A stretch of DNA of 64,000 nucleotides from Bacillus sp. F19. Lineage in GTDB: Bacteria > Bacillota > Bacilli > Bacillales > Bacillaceae. Within the stretch, counting starts at the first letter, position 1, and each line of letters starts with the position of its first letter. The notes beneath the pieces are model-generated. The model saw only the letters and a program-made list of their open reading frames with translations, did no database searches and was not told where the DNA came from. The stretch lies in assembly GCA_023823795.1 (NCBI GenBank), contig CP085710.1, positions 3,560,001-3,624,000 of the forward strand, given 5' to 3'. Made by a program: the position numbers and the translations under genes. Of this stretch, positions 26,071 through 34,785 are shown piece by piece.

Positions 26071-26571
26071 TTAATTACCTTTAACACAGCTTTTATCAAT
26101 TTGAGCACGCGTTATATACTTTCCTTTAACTTTTTCTACTTTAACAACTTCCCAATTTTTAGAACCTTTTTTTAATTGAGCTAGTACATTTGTTCCATCT
26201 ATTTCTTTATAAAGGAGATACCCAGTAAAAGAATCCCCCGACTTTTGAGTATATTCGCCATTTATTATTATTAATTCTTTATCACCCATTGAAGTTCCAT
26301 AAAACATTGAAATAAGTGAATTTAAATGAGTATCTTCTTTCCCAATTAAAATACGAATATTAATTAGATCGTCATGTTTAAATCTCCACAAATTTTTGTA
26401 ATCTTTTAAAATATCCAATGCAGGGAAACTGGATATAACATCTTGTTGGATTTTAGTGTTAAGACGGTATGTACAATCCTCATTTGTTATTGGATGTGCA
26501 GAGACCGTGGGGTAAAAAGGTTGAATTAACAAATAAAGAAAGAAAGTGGAAGCAGCTATTAACCTAAACAA
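26071..26571 (-). CDS. Secreted protein of unknown function
   Basis: 166 aa, starting at TTG 26571 after GGAGG. A signal peptide is visible at residues 1-25 (FFLYLLIQPFYPTVSAH). The mature part is about 140 residues with two cysteines (ECTYR and KSCVK) likely to form a disulfide, and a beta-rich pattern. No family recognised. It is the first of many small exported proteins in the array that follows. Confidence 0.7.
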   Translation of the reverse strand: MFRLIAASTFFLYLLIQPFYPTVSAHPITNEDCTYRLNTKIQQDVISSFPALDILKDYKNLWRFKHDDLINIRILIGKEDTHLNSLISMFYGTSMGDKELIIINGEYTQKSGDSFTGYLLYKEIDGTNVLAQLKKGSKNWEVVKVEKVKGKYITRAQIDKSCVKGN

Positions 26572-26712
26572 AAATGTATAAGCCTCCTATCACTGTATAG
26601 TAAAGTTATTATGCCGACTTTCTCAGCTGGATACTCATAGTAATTATTCATTCTTTCGAACATTTCCATACAAAAAATCGCTTCCTCTAGACGAACCAAT
26701 TAGCTCAACGAT

Positions 26713-27081
26713 TTATAAATGTTCTTTAAAAATCAGTTTAAACCGCGGCTTAAAGTCAATTTCAATCATTTGTTGAGAGTCTTCGTTTAGAACCGTCAAC
26801 AGTATACTCGACTGTTGCTTTTTATCTGATGTAATTTCTAGTTTGCTAACTCGTTTTAAATCCAAAAGTGTTAATAATTTATTTGACTCTTGATGGGTTA
26901 CCTGAATCTTCACTTCACCGTAGGCGGGTGAAAGTGTAACATTGAAGTCTTCTTCTCCGTTAGAAAATTTATATGATGCTGTATTATAATAGAAGGGCAA
27001 ATCCTTCGAAGTGGTATCAAATAATATAGGCTCACATTCAAATAACGAGAGAAAGTCGATTTCTTCTGGGAATTTATACAT
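26713..27081 (-). CDS. Small cytoplasmic protein, immunity-like
   Basis: 122 aa, ATG 27081 after GGAAGGGAG. It has a beta-rich sequence (FNVTLSPAYGEVKIQVTH) with no signal peptide and no known motif. Its size and its position right after a decayed gene (27088-27354) within a cluster of immunity-type genes suggest an orphan immunity protein, but nothing in the sequence proves it. Confidence 0.6.
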   Translation of the reverse strand: MYKFPEEIDFLSLFECEPILFDTTSKDLPFYYNTASYKFSNGEEDFNVTLSPAYGEVKIQVTHQESNKLLTLLDLKRVSKLEITSDKKQQSSILLTVLNEDSQQMIEIDFKPRFKLIFKEHL

Positions 27082-27087
27082 TTAACG

Positions 27088-27354
27088 TTACTCCCTTCCT
27101 TTTTTAACTGCTTCTCGATCAGCTAAGCTGGTTGCTTTATTAGAGCTGACGATTACAAATTGCCACGTTTGTTTCCTAGGATTCTTTGAGTACCCAAGGT
27201 ATTTCCATTTCAAAATCAATCTGAAGTATGACTGTATTGTGCTTTAGTTGCTTCAACATCAACATCAATCACCCAATTATGGGCTTCAACTTTTTGGAAC
27301 AATTCTCCCCACCTAGAACTGATAAGACCATAGCAGAAACCCGCCTTTATTCAT
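27088..27354 (-). pseudogene. Decayed coding remnant in several frames
   Basis: Three stretches look coding but lie in different frames. One holds SSRWGELFQKVEAHNWVIDV ending at a TGA. The next ends WQFVIVSSNKATSLADREAV and stops at 27088, just before the 26713-27081 gene. A candidate start MNKGGF lies at 27354. At least two indels are needed to read through. No family recognised. Confidence 0.45.
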
Positions 27355-27363
27355 TATTCGAAG

Positions 27364-27994
27364 TTAATGAATATGACAGCTTTTTAATAAATGTGATAGT
27401 ACTTCTTGTCTGTTGCTCCTTATATAAATATCCTCTATCGGAAGAACCGAATACCATGAAGCTGCGGTCTCTCCGCCTAATAACGGTCTGTCATATACTA
27501 GATTAATTTTTAACCGTCTATTAATAGTTACATCTTTTGATGCTTGTATGGACTTTGCCATGTCCGTATAAATCTTGTTCATTCTTTCATCATCAAACAC
27601 ACTTTCAATTGCTGTCTTCCCGTAAACTCCATCCCACCAGGATAAAAACGATTTAACGCTTTCGTTAAATCCAAAATTACGATTCTTGTTAGTTTGAAAT
27701 AACCTTTGGAATAGAGCTTTTTCGTATTCTAAAATACCATTATGGTCATATAGCCCACTGGCTGCGTTACTTCTAACTACTTTGTTCCATATCTCACTTA
27801 AACGTTGCAATAAAATCTTCCTCTTGCAGAAGCCCCCATTGGGAGCTATCAAGATAAGGGAATGACGGTTTTTGATTATTCTCCTTATTGTTGTTCCGAA
27901 AAATATTTTGAACAAAGATCAGATAATTTAATGAGTATGGAGCATTTGTTTCCATTTCAAACGGATTTGTTTCTACGTCTTGAAAAGGTTTCAT
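27364..27994 (-). pseudogene. Frameshifted gene of unknown function
   Basis: The N-terminal 66 codons (MKPFQDVETNPF to EEDFIATFK, from 27994) end at a TGA at 27794-27796. The continuation (RLSEIWNKVVRSNAASGLYD onwards to 27364) is in another frame and overlaps at that point. A one-base indel near 27800 explains both. The intact protein would be about 205 aa with conserved Trp and Tyr residues. No family recognised. Confidence 0.65.
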
Positions 27995-28070
27995 TTCTCA
28001 CACTTCCCTATACATATCGAGTATACAGCATATGATAAATTTCCAATTATGGTGGATTTTCAAAGGTTTT

Positions 28071-28358
28071 TTAGAAGTTAGACGGATTCGAACCACCTAA
28101 GAATAAAATAGTATTTGACTCTTCCTGTACAATGCAAAATAACTTTGAATAGACATTAGCCAAAACTCTCACGGCAAAGTTCTCAAGCAAAGCGGGTTCA
28201 AATAGTAATTTATATGGCTTTATCATATAACTGTCAGAAAAGGCATGCTTGAAAAAATTTATTATCTCTTCAGCTTCGTCACATTCTTTTTTGCTTAAAG
28301 GCTTTATTCCCTCAGGATTCAGTTCATAAAAATCTCTGCTCGCTTCATAATTCGATAT
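28071..28358 (-). pseudogene. Start-less open frame in phase with the Imm26-like gene
   Basis: 95 codons begin directly after the Imm26-like TAA stop (28359-28361), in the same frame. They have no ATG, GTG or TTG start until well inside. The sequence (ISNYEASRDFYELNPEGIKP, ending LGGSNPSNF) looks like real coding DNA. It is probably the tail of a longer protein cut off by a nonsense codon, or a second gene that lost its start. Confidence 0.5.
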
Positions 28359-28745
28359 TTAATATAATTCCTTAATTTCAGCCTGTAATTTCTTTATTGC
28401 CTCAACCGTATCTTTAAACGTGCTGTTTGGGTAATCAAAATTATCCGCAATTTCAGGAAGAACAAATGACCCAAAGCTAGAATGCCTTATCGCCTCATAC
28501 TCCTCCGTATCAGGGACCTTAATTATTGGTTTTCTGTTAAATAATACTCTGTAGTTATGATTATCTAAATCATTAGAAAGGATAGATAGAACGACTTTTG
28601 GCAATCCAAACTCAATTTTTTCTTCTGGTAAATTCATTTCTTTATAACTGCCTTCGAACAATGCACACATCGCTGTATACTTACCAACTTTTTCGATTAC
28701 TTGAACGATTGCGTAGTAAGAATTTTTTATAGGGATAAGAAACAC
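28359..28745 (-). CDS. Imm26-like immunity protein
   Basis: 128 aa from GTG 28745 (GAAGGGGAC upstream). The N-terminus FLIPIKNSYYAIVQVIEKVG fits the Imm26 immunity family, whose members usually begin with EGDVFLIPL. Here the residues S-E-G-D precede the GTG in frame, with a TAG five codons upstream. The natural start may therefore have been further 5' and lost to the TAG. Immunity proteins neutralise contact-dependent toxins of relatives; no toxin is encoded nearby. Confidence 0.6.
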   Translation of the reverse strand: MFLIPIKNSYYAIVQVIEKVGKYTAMCALFEGSYKEMNLPEEKIEFGLPKVVLSILSNDLDNHNYRVLFNRKPIIKVPDTEEYEAIRHSSFGSFVLPEIADNFDYPNSTFKDTVEAIKKLQAEIKELY

Positions 28746-28757
28746 GTCCCCTTCAGA

Positions 28758-28949
28758 CTACTTTTCTCTTTTGGGTTTCTTATAATTTAACATCTGAATT
28801 TCTATTTCATTCTCCTCATTCTTAGTAACATTTACACATGCAAGCTGGTTAATAATTTGAGCCACCTTGAACATCAAATCTGGCTTATGAATAGTTATAA
28901 CGTCTGCATCGCTTTCTACATCCATATCTATTCGCTTAATATATTTCAT
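28758..28949 (-). CDS. Small protein upstream of the Imm26-like frame
   Basis: 63 aa, ATG 28949 with a weak ribosome site. The TAG that ends it (28758-28760) is in the same frame as the Imm26-like gene. Its last residues (MLNYKKPKREK) could have been the start of that gene. Family not recognised; may be a real small gene or the 5' part of a broken fusion. Confidence 0.45.
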   Translation of the reverse strand: MKYIKRIDMDVESDADVITIHKPDLMFKVAQIINQLACVNVTKNEENEIEIQMLNYKKPKREK

Positions 28950-29035
28950 TTCTAATTTTTCTTTTAAGGTTTTTTTTATTGGCTATGTTAAATATTCATG
29001 TTGATTTTTATATAACAGTAGGGTCTCTTTGGACC

Positions 29036-29323
29036 CTAATAATATAAAGTCTTTTTAGTTTTTCTTTTAGGGTTTTCGACTACCTTTGCTTTAGCAATTC
29101 CCTTTTTAAATTTCACATTATTTAGCCAAATGACAATTGCATTTACATCGTAATTTGGGCAATATTTTTCTCCATTTTCATACGCCCAGTATTCTTTATT
29201 CTTTTCTTCATCGAAAATCCAATTGAAAAAATCTCTTTGAATTTTGTTAATTTTTCTTCCTACTTTAGTAGAACAGGAGATGTATTGAATATAGTCATCG
29301 CCAAAATCAAATTTAATAATCAT
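29036..29323 (-). CDS. Small protein of unknown function
   Basis: 95 aa, with a strong ribosome site GGAGG before ATG 29323. Residues DYIQYISCSTKVGRKINKIQ and RDFFNWIFDEEKN are followed by a basic C-terminus (KRKTKKTLYY). No signal peptide. It is the size and style of orphan immunity proteins in this array. No family recognised. Confidence 0.7.
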   Translation of the reverse strand: MIIKFDFGDDYIQYISCSTKVGRKINKIQRDFFNWIFDEEKNKEYWAYENGEKYCPNYDVNAIVIWLNNVKFKKGIAKAKVVENPKRKTKKTLYY

Positions 29324-29383
29324 ATGAAGTGCCTCCTTCTTTTAACCTATATATATTATTTCGGTTGATTAGTTGTTTCTTAA

Positions 29384-29566
29384 CTAAATATTTATGTACA
29401 AATATAGTGCTAGTAGGTATAGACAAACATGAATGGCGGAATAAATTTTTCCTATAATCGCTAAACAACCTTTATCTTTTCTGAGGAATATCAAGTGAAG
29501 GACAGATAAAATGAATACCATGATAAAAAGTGGTGAAACAGCAAGTTGTGATATAAGTAAGGACAT
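29384..29566 (-). CDS. 60-aa membrane protein
   Basis: ATG 29566 is preceded by CAGGAGACTCAC. Two hydrophobic segments (residues 8-27 and 37-58) are separated by a short charged loop (FLRKDKG). One of several small membrane proteins in the array; function unknown. Confidence 0.65.
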   Translation of the reverse strand: MSLLISQLAVSPLFIMVFILSVLHLIFLRKDKGCLAIIGKIYSAIHVCLYLLALYLYINI

Positions 29567-29711
29567 GTGAGTCTCCTGAAAAAGGTCTAGTATTACTAAT
29601 TATATCATTCAAAAGTCTGGCAACATATCAAATTAGTACACCACAAAAATTTACAAATATTATACCTAGACTGTATTATGAAAAAAGGTATATATGTTAG
29701 GGGTGTTTCTA

Positions 29712-30500
29712 TTGGAGAACAGGTTATGGCGAGTGAGCGATAATACTTATAAGTTGGAACCATTGACCGATCAGCTGGTAAAAACGGTAGAAGATAAATT
29801 TGAAGTGAAATTTCCCAAGTCTTATTTAAGGATTCTTTTTGAACAAAACGGCGGATCCATAATATATGATTCCTTCCCTACTGCTATTCCAACATCTTGG
29901 GCGGATGACCATATACACATAGATCATATAAAAGGTATTGGGGAAGAAAATGGTGTATCAGAAAGCAGTTATTTCATTAAAGAATGGGGATTGCCTGAAG
30001 GTATCATCTTGTTTTCTGGTGACGGCCATTCCTGGATTGCATTAGATTACCGCGTTACAAAAGAAGAACCTCCTATCATTTACATTGATACAGATTCCAA
30101 TTTAATCATGACACTAGCTCCAAACTTTGAAGCCTTCCTTACTTGTTTATACAAGAACAATGAGGTTGATGAGGAAGAATATGCTTCTGTGCCTGAAAGG
30201 AAATGGACGCTGGAGGAAATCAAATCTGCTTTTGCTTCAGAGGATGAATTTGAAATCTGCTATGCATTAGATAATCTGTCCTTATTTCCTGACTATCGTC
30301 AACACATCCTAGAAAAGGCCTTACCTGCTCTTCTCCAAAATGAAAAACTAGCTATTAAAGAAAATGCAGCAAACTATGCTCATCACTTCAATGAAAATGG
30401 GCAGCTGTCTCCTAAATGTGTAAAGAATATCGTAATGATTATTCTAAAAGACACTGAAATCGCGTATTATGCAGACATGTTTTTTGGTGGCGACGTTTAA
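29712..30500 (+). CDS. SMI1/KNR4 (SUKH) family immunity protein, long form
   Basis: 262 aa from TTG 29712, six bases after AGGGGTG; the frame opens at 29694. SUKH motifs: FPKSYLRILFEQNGGSI (about 34-50), GIGEENG, ILFSGDGHSWIALDYR (near 106-121) and PPIIYIDTD. A further helical domain of about 100 residues follows. SUKH proteins are immunity proteins against nuclease and deaminase toxins. A second SUKH gene follows after 16 bases. No toxin gene is linked. Confidence 0.88.
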   Translation: MENRLWRVSDNTYKLEPLTDQLVKTVEDKFEVKFPKSYLRILFEQNGGSIIYDSFPTAIPTSWADDHIHIDHIKGIGEENGVSESSYFIKEWGLPEGIILFSGDGHSWIALDYRVTKEEPPIIYIDTDSNLIMTLAPNFEAFLTCLYKNNEVDEEEYASVPERKWTLEEIKSAFASEDEFEICYALDNLSLFPDYRQHILEKALPALLQNEKLAIKENAANYAHHFNENGQLSPKCVKNIVMIILKDTEIAYYADMFFGGDV

Positions 30501-30516
30501 AGAAAGGAGAAACAAT

Positions 30517-31035
30517 ATGAGCAAAGATTTTTATAATGGTCGGGATTTTTGGATAGTTGATGATGAAGTCAATCTGAGCTATCCAATCAATGAGGAAATA
30601 ATCAAAAAAGCGGAGGAACGTTTGCATGTAAAATTGCCTAAAGCTTTTATTGAGTTAATGAAAATTCAAAATGGAGGCGATCTAACCTATCCACAGATTA
30701 TGCTCCCAGCTTGTGATGAAGAAAGTTTCTTTTATGACGAAGATGTAAGTATTCCATACATCTATCCGATCCATTTCAAAAATGATGATATTAGCATCGT
30801 ATTTTCATTAAATCTTTTGGAAGACATGAATCTTCCTGACAAACTGGTTGTTTTGTGGACAGATTTCCATTATTGGCTTGTACTTGATTACAGAGATAAA
30901 GATGCTGACCCACCTGTTTTGTATATAGCAGAAAATTTCATGCCGTCCGCTTCAAATACTACAACATGGGAGTTTATAAAGGTTGCAGATACCTTTGATG
31001 AATTTTTAGGACGATTGTATCGTTCTGCAGAATAG
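30517..31035 (+). CDS. SMI1/KNR4 (SUKH) family immunity protein
   Basis: 172 aa from ATG 30517, after AAAGGAGAAAC. It shows VKLPKAFIELMKIQNGGDLT, LVVLWTDFHYWLVLDYR, PPVLYI and FDEFLGRLY, the SUKH pattern. It shares its plan with the gene upstream but is too divergent to be a recent duplicate. The two are probably one transcript of orphan immunity genes. Confidence 0.9.
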   Translation: MSKDFYNGRDFWIVDDEVNLSYPINEEIIKKAEERLHVKLPKAFIELMKIQNGGDLTYPQIMLPACDEESFFYDEDVSIPYIYPIHFKNDDISIVFSLNLLEDMNLPDKLVVLWTDFHYWLVLDYRDKDADPPVLYIAENFMPSASNTTTWEFIKVADTFDEFLGRLYRSAE

Positions 31036-31130
31036 CCGTATAAATAAATCTATAAATCTGCATATCAATAAGAGGTACCAAACAGGATGTCATTCTATTT
31101 AACAATCCACTAAGCAAACTACATGGGGTG

Positions 31131-31166
31131 CTTTTTGCTTTAATTATTCAAGGGCGGAGCAATTAC
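31131..31166 (+). repeat. Dispersed array repeat (divergent copy)
   Basis: TTTAATTATTCAAGGGCGGAGCAATTACT is a diverged plus-strand copy. It ends one base before the ATG of the 31168 gene. Confidence 0.55.
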
Positions 31167-31167
31167 T

Positions 31168-31371
31168 ATGAAGAAGTTTTTATTAGATTTTTTTATACTT
31201 TTTATGGGGATTATTGTAGTGGGATTAATATTTGATCCCTCAGATTTTGACTCAAATGAGTTTATACGGAGCAAAGCTTTTGACTTAGACCTTAATGGGG
31301 TTTTCCTAGCAATAATAATGTCTGTTTCATATGCCTCTATAGGGGCAATTATTCGAAGGAAATTTGAATAA
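31168..31371 (+). CDS. 67-aa membrane protein
   Basis: ATG 31168. Two hydrophobic segments (residues 4-24 and about 44-62) flank an acidic loop (DPSDFDSNEF). It follows an array repeat directly. The overlapping minus-strand frame (31140-31385) is judged a shadow. Function unknown. Confidence 0.6.
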   Translation: MKKFLLDFFILFMGIIVVGLIFDPSDFDSNEFIRSKAFDLDLNGVFLAIIMSVSYASIGAIIRRKFE

Positions 31372-31394
31372 GGTGGATTAAGCAACTTATATTT

Positions 31395-31553
31395 GTTATT
31401 CCATTAAAGGGAGCGATTACTGCAAAAAGTAAACGCCCTTCACTTATCCAAGTGATATGCTGGATTCTAATCTGTTATGGGTTTACTTATGTTTCTTATA
31501 ACTTTAACAATAATAAATAACCACCATACAATTATTAAAGAATAACTTGCCAG
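31395..31553 (+). repeat. Array repeat plus cassette 3' end, copy 1 of a long duplication
   Basis: Starts GTTATTCCATTAAAGGGAGC then GATTACTGC and runs into the 3' end of the minus-strand membrane gene 31467-31805. The same 150-odd bases recur at 52855-53010 with about 90 percent identity by eye. Confidence 0.85.
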
Positions 31554-31805
31554 GGAAAAAAGAGTCCATACCTCACCACTTTGTAATCCATCAATAAAAT
31601 GTTCATACTCATTGATTCCTTCTTGTCTTCCAATCGAATTTATTAAGGATATAAATGGAGTAAATATTGTTAAAAAAGCAACTATCACCGAAAAAATCAA
31701 TTTCTTTTTCTTTACAGCACTAAACACCGATAAACATAATGTTAATAATAAAAACAAGTAATACATATTCCAAAACCAAATAGGAAGAGTTTCCCAGTTC
31801 AACAT
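31467..31805 (-). CDS. 112-aa membrane protein
   Basis: Three or four hydrophobic segments (about residues 8-26, 34-52, 78-104), ending IIVKVIRNISKPITD. ATG 31805 with a weak upstream GGGGGTG. It is flanked by array repeats: copy 1 of the long duplication on its 3' side, and AAATTGGCAGGAT at 31917-31929 on its 5' side. A deleted remnant of the same gene lies at 52855-53010. Confidence 0.65.
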   Translation of the reverse strand: MLNWETLPIWFWNMYYLFLLLTLCLSVFSAVKKKKLIFSVIVAFLTIFTPFISLINSIGRQEGINEYEHFIDGLQSGEVWTLFSLASYSLIIVWWLFIIVKVIRNISKPITD

Positions 31806-31981
31806 TTCACCCCCGAAATTATTAAATAGTATTTTGCTTTCTAACCTAAATTTTCCATAGTGTAATTTTACACTTTTTAGAATTATTTGTAAACTGTTTT
31901 AGCGTTTTTTATTATTAAATTGGCAGGATAAATTAAATCAGCAAAGAAACATAAGCTAATTTTAGGAAAAACTCAAGTAGT

Positions 31982-32007
31982 CTTGTTCAACAATCGGGGG
32001 CAATTAC
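31982..32007 (+). repeat. Dispersed array repeat
   Basis: CTTGTTCAACAATCGGGGGC then AATTAC. Palindromic version of the repeat (CAATCG-GGGG-CAATT), plus orientation. Confidence 0.75.
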
Positions 32008-32043
32008 GGAGTAGTCATAAACAGGCTGTAAATGAAAAAAATG

Positions 32044-32073
32044 AAAAAGCCTCTTCAGTTGACGAGGCTTTTT
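32044..32073. terminator. Terminator-like hairpin
   Basis: AAAAAGCCTC/GAGGCTTTTT with a 10-base loop. It lies between an array repeat and a possible 31-aa membrane gene on the minus strand. Confidence 0.8.
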
Positions 32074-32152
32074 CATTTACAGGAATGAGTTTTGTGTTTT
32101 TTAACCTAGTAAGCATACGAACAAAACCTTTGTTATACTACTTTTCAAGATA

Positions 32153-32248
32153 TTATGTAGAAAAGAAAGTAGCAACTCCAATAAATCCTAAAACAAGAAA
32201 AATTACTGAAGCAGCAATAATGAGTAATTTTTTTGACTGTTTATTCAA
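32153..32248 (-). CDS. Possible 31-aa single-pass membrane peptide
   Basis: TTG 32248 follows GGAAGG at a spacing of 11. The peptide NKQSKKLLIIAASVIFLVLG then FIGVATFFST is basic, then hydrophobic. Its first codons overlap a TTTAATTGAATAAA repeat end. Tentative. Confidence 0.35.
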   Translation of the reverse strand: MNKQSKKLLIIAASVIFLVLGFIGVATFFST

Positions 32249-32379
32249 TTAAATTACATCCTTCCTACTTGAAAGAGTTAATCTTTTAAATGTAAATTAT
32301 TGTATGATGATCTCTGCATTTTTAACTCAATTTCCTTTTTGAATTTTAAAAATAGTCATATAGTATTACTTGTAATACT

Positions 32380-32406
32380 ACTTAGGAATCAAACGGGGGC
32401 GAATGC
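32380..32406 (+). repeat. Dispersed array repeat
   Basis: CTTAGGAATCAAACGGGGGC then GAATGC. Plus orientation, 5' of the 32488 gene. Confidence 0.6.
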
Positions 32407-32487
32407 TAATCAGTGTAAACTCGTGTTCTCATGAATCAAGAGCAGTTTAGTTAAGCAAGAAGTGCTAAGAATGTAGATGATTATATA

Positions 32488-32856
32488 GTGGTTAAGGGTG
32501 GGATTATTACGGACAAGAAGCTACTTGAGATATTCGTTAGATGGGAAGATAAATTAGCAGATGATGAATGGTATTTTAGTAATTCTTTTGAGACCATTAC
32601 TCGGGATATGTCCTCAGACGTAGCATTTAACTATATTCCAAATGTTGTTGATGTGCTTATAAAGTTAGAAGATGACTATTTAATTTGGGAGACCCTTTAT
32701 TTTTTAATTGAATTATATATAATTGCAGATACCACACAGATACATCCAATGCTTGAAGAAAAATGGTCTGTGCTAAAAAGTCATATTAAGTACTATTCTG
32801 ATTCCAATTCTACTCCTCTTCAAGAACTAATAAGACATCTTAGAATAACAGAATAA
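32488..32856 (+). CDS. Small acidic protein, immunity-like
   Basis: 122 aa if started at GTG 32488. The ribosome-like AAGGGTGGG lies inside, before ATT ATT at 32503-32508, so a shorter ATT-started form is possible. Helical and acidic (WEDKLADDEWYFSNS, LIKLEDDYLIWETLYFLIEL), with no signal peptide. Looks like a helical immunity protein; no family recognised. Confidence 0.6.
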   Translation: MVKGGIITDKKLLEIFVRWEDKLADDEWYFSNSFETITRDMSSDVAFNYIPNVVDVLIKLEDDYLIWETLYFLIELYIIADTTQIHPMLEEKWSVLKSHIKYYSDSNSTPLQELIRHLRITE

Positions 32857-32866
32857 TTCCTTCCTC

Positions 32867-32892
32867 CTTCAATTAAAGGGGGGGTTATTATT
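32867..32892 (+). repeat. Dispersed array repeat
   Basis: CCTTCAATTAAAGGGGGGGT then TATTAT. Plus orientation, at the 3' side of the 32488 gene. The stretch 32893-33144 beyond it has a weak minus-strand frame and no gene I can support. Confidence 0.6.
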
Positions 32893-33144
32893 GAAGAACA
32901 AAGGGAGTTCCAGTTAAAATGGAGGTCCCTACTTTTTTATTGCTAGAACCTATCCTCATAGGAACAACTGTGCAAGATTGAGAAAAGTTTTTACTCTGCC
33001 TGCCATAGGTAGCTAACAAATCAGTACAGTATTTTCGGTTGAAGCTGGGAGAATCTTCGTACAGCAGCACACTCAATTCTTCCGCCATATACCGACGCCA
33101 GCAAAAGGTGCAGTGCTCCCCTTCGATCTACCTCTTAGCTTGTT

Positions 33145-33558
33145 TTAGTCCCTATTCAAAATGTATCGAGGAGTAGCTCCAAGCTCGTGTTCAGCTTCAA
33201 AATAGGCAAGCTTTCCAAGAATGCATGATATGATGGATGGAAACCCAAACCCAACAGCCTGTTCAAGAGCATCAAGCAATGGTACCTCTTTTCCATCAAT
33301 CTCTTCATTAAAAGAAATCACATAACACGTTTCTCCCGCTCCGTGCGATTTTAACAAGCTATAAAGTTCCTGAGGATTTGAATTCGGTTTTTTAACTTCT
33401 ACCATATACCTCTTGCAAATTATGTTTTCGTAGCCATGACAAAGCCTATCTATCGCGTTCACTCGCTTTTTCGGGGAAAGTAATTCAAACATCATTCTGT
33501 CATGGATCCTTTTTTCGAAAAAGGATTTTATTATTATCTTTTCTTGCTCTTTATCCAA
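33145..33558 (-). CDS. Protein of unknown function
   Basis: 137 aa from TTG 33558, after AGGAG at a spacing of eight; the frame opens at 33588. It has a helical N-terminus (KIIIKSFFEKRIHDRMMFEL), KKRVNAIDRLCHGYEN near 28-43, and SHGAGETCYVISFN near 70-84. It resembles small immunity-type proteins but no family was recognised. Confidence 0.65.
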   Translation of the reverse strand: MDKEQEKIIIKSFFEKRIHDRMMFELLSPKKRVNAIDRLCHGYENIICKRYMVEVKKPNSNPQELYSLLKSHGAGETCYVISFNEEIDGKEVPLLDALEQAVGFGFPSIISCILGKLAYFEAEHELGATPRYILNRD

Positions 33559-33626
33559 GTCAGCAACTCCTGTCGCAGAATGATTCATCTATTATAGGTT
33601 TTATTGAGGGATATCTTAATCGCCAT

Positions 33627-34088
33627 TCATTCAAACGATCTTTCTTTTTCTACAAAATGGAGGGCACGTATTGAATCTACCGCGTGTCTGCCCCAGTGAA
33701 TTTCAAAACTAATTGTCCATTCCCAGATTGCTTGGTTATACTGTTTCTCATCATATACCATCAACCCATGTTTTACGTCCATATATATATCTAAAATATC
33801 ATCTTTTAAACTCGAACCCACAGGTTCCTCTAAGTGATACGGATCAAACACTTTCCAATAATGGTCATACTTTTCGAATGTTATAGGTGGTGCAGATATT
33901 TTAAAGCTCGGGTTTCGATCATCTTCTCCTTCAACTGTCGGTAGATGAAGAGCTTTGGAATACAGATCTAATAATGCAAGCAGCAGACTTTTTAACTTAT
34001 TGGTGTCCTTGCTGGAATCGAAACCTTCAATCATGCTGCAATAGTGCACTGCCGATTGAAAGAAGTCCTCCACCTCTTTATTTTTCAT
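33627..34088 (-). CDS. DUF5063-family protein
   Basis: 153 aa, ATG 34088 after AGAGGAATA. Signature blocks: LLLALLDLYSKALHLP (29-44), YWKVFDPYHLEEPVGSSLKD (76-95), DIYMDVKHGL, and AIWEWTISFEIHWGRHAVDS (about 118-137). Function of DUF5063 is unknown; members are small cytoplasmic proteins in Bacillus and actinobacteria, often among immunity-type genes. Confidence 0.85.
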   Translation of the reverse strand: MKNKEVEDFFQSAVHYCSMIEGFDSSKDTNKLKSLLLALLDLYSKALHLPTVEGEDDRNPSFKISAPPITFEKYDHYWKVFDPYHLEEPVGSSLKDDILDIYMDVKHGLMVYDEKQYNQAIWEWTISFEIHWGRHAVDSIRALHFVEKERSFE

Positions 34089-34115
34089 GTATATTCCTCT
34101 TTCTATGGAAAAAAT

Positions 34116-34647
34116 TTAATCTTTTATTAAAACTTCACTCTGTTGTTCCCAATCTTCCAAGATAGCCCAAATAATCTGGGGTTCTCCTTCAAAATCTTTC
34201 ATTGAACCAACATATACTTGATCGGCGGATTTTCCATAAGTGGAATAATGGTTGATGATTTCTTTTGTTGTAGCAGTTACTTGAAGATGGATTATCTTTT
34301 TACCATTTATCCAGGATAACTGCCCTTCTTCACTTTCAACTAGGGTATGTTCCTTCGCAACATCTCCAAAATAAACATATTGAATTCGAATCTCTTTGTT
34401 GTCCTTAACCCTTAATACAATGTATCGGAGTGCTAAATTGTTTATGGAAGACTCTAATAACCCTGTTTCTTCTTCAATTTCTCGTAAACAGGCTTTCCAT
34501 AGGATCATTTATTTCATGGCCTTCAATATGTCCTCCGATCGGCACCAAATGCCCAGGTAAAAATGGACTGTTCGATTCTTTTTGAAGGAATAAGAAATCT
34601 TGATTATCGTTATAAAGAAAAGTTACTGCCATTTGTCTTAGTTTCAA
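34116..34647 (-). pseudogene. Nudix hydrolase gene with a frameshift in the Nudix box
   Basis: From TTG 34647 the frame reads LKLRQMAVTFLYNDNQDFLF, then PGHLVPIGGHIEGHE, the first half of a Nudix box. REIEEETGL, the second half, is in another frame, starting near 34508. A one-base indel at about 34495-34510 separates them. The restored protein would be about 175 aa with box G-x5-E-x7-REIEEETG. Nudix enzymes hydrolyse nucleoside diphosphate derivatives. As read, catalysis is lost. Confidence 0.8.
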
Positions 34648-34785
34648 AAATCCTCACCCTCTATTCTGTGGATAGCTAAATGTATTCTTTATGGAGTCCC
34701 TCTTTCCTTCTTGGACTCCTCATTCATATTTGCTGTACTATAAAAGCGTTCCTTCTAATTGAAGAAACGCCATTCGTTTGTGTAA

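Noticed and set aside
28071-28110. Possible tRNA 3' half (GGTTCGAATCC-like T-arm on the minus strand)
   Set aside because: The motif is within a coding-like frame, and no anticodon or D arm can be folded next to it.
31983-32252. 89-aa plus-strand frame
   Set aside because: It runs through an array repeat and a terminator hairpin and lacks a ribosome site.
32888-33088. 66-aa minus-strand frame with basic, Cys-containing sequence
   Set aside because: No ribosome site and no recognisable family; may be a remnant but cannot be supported as a gene.
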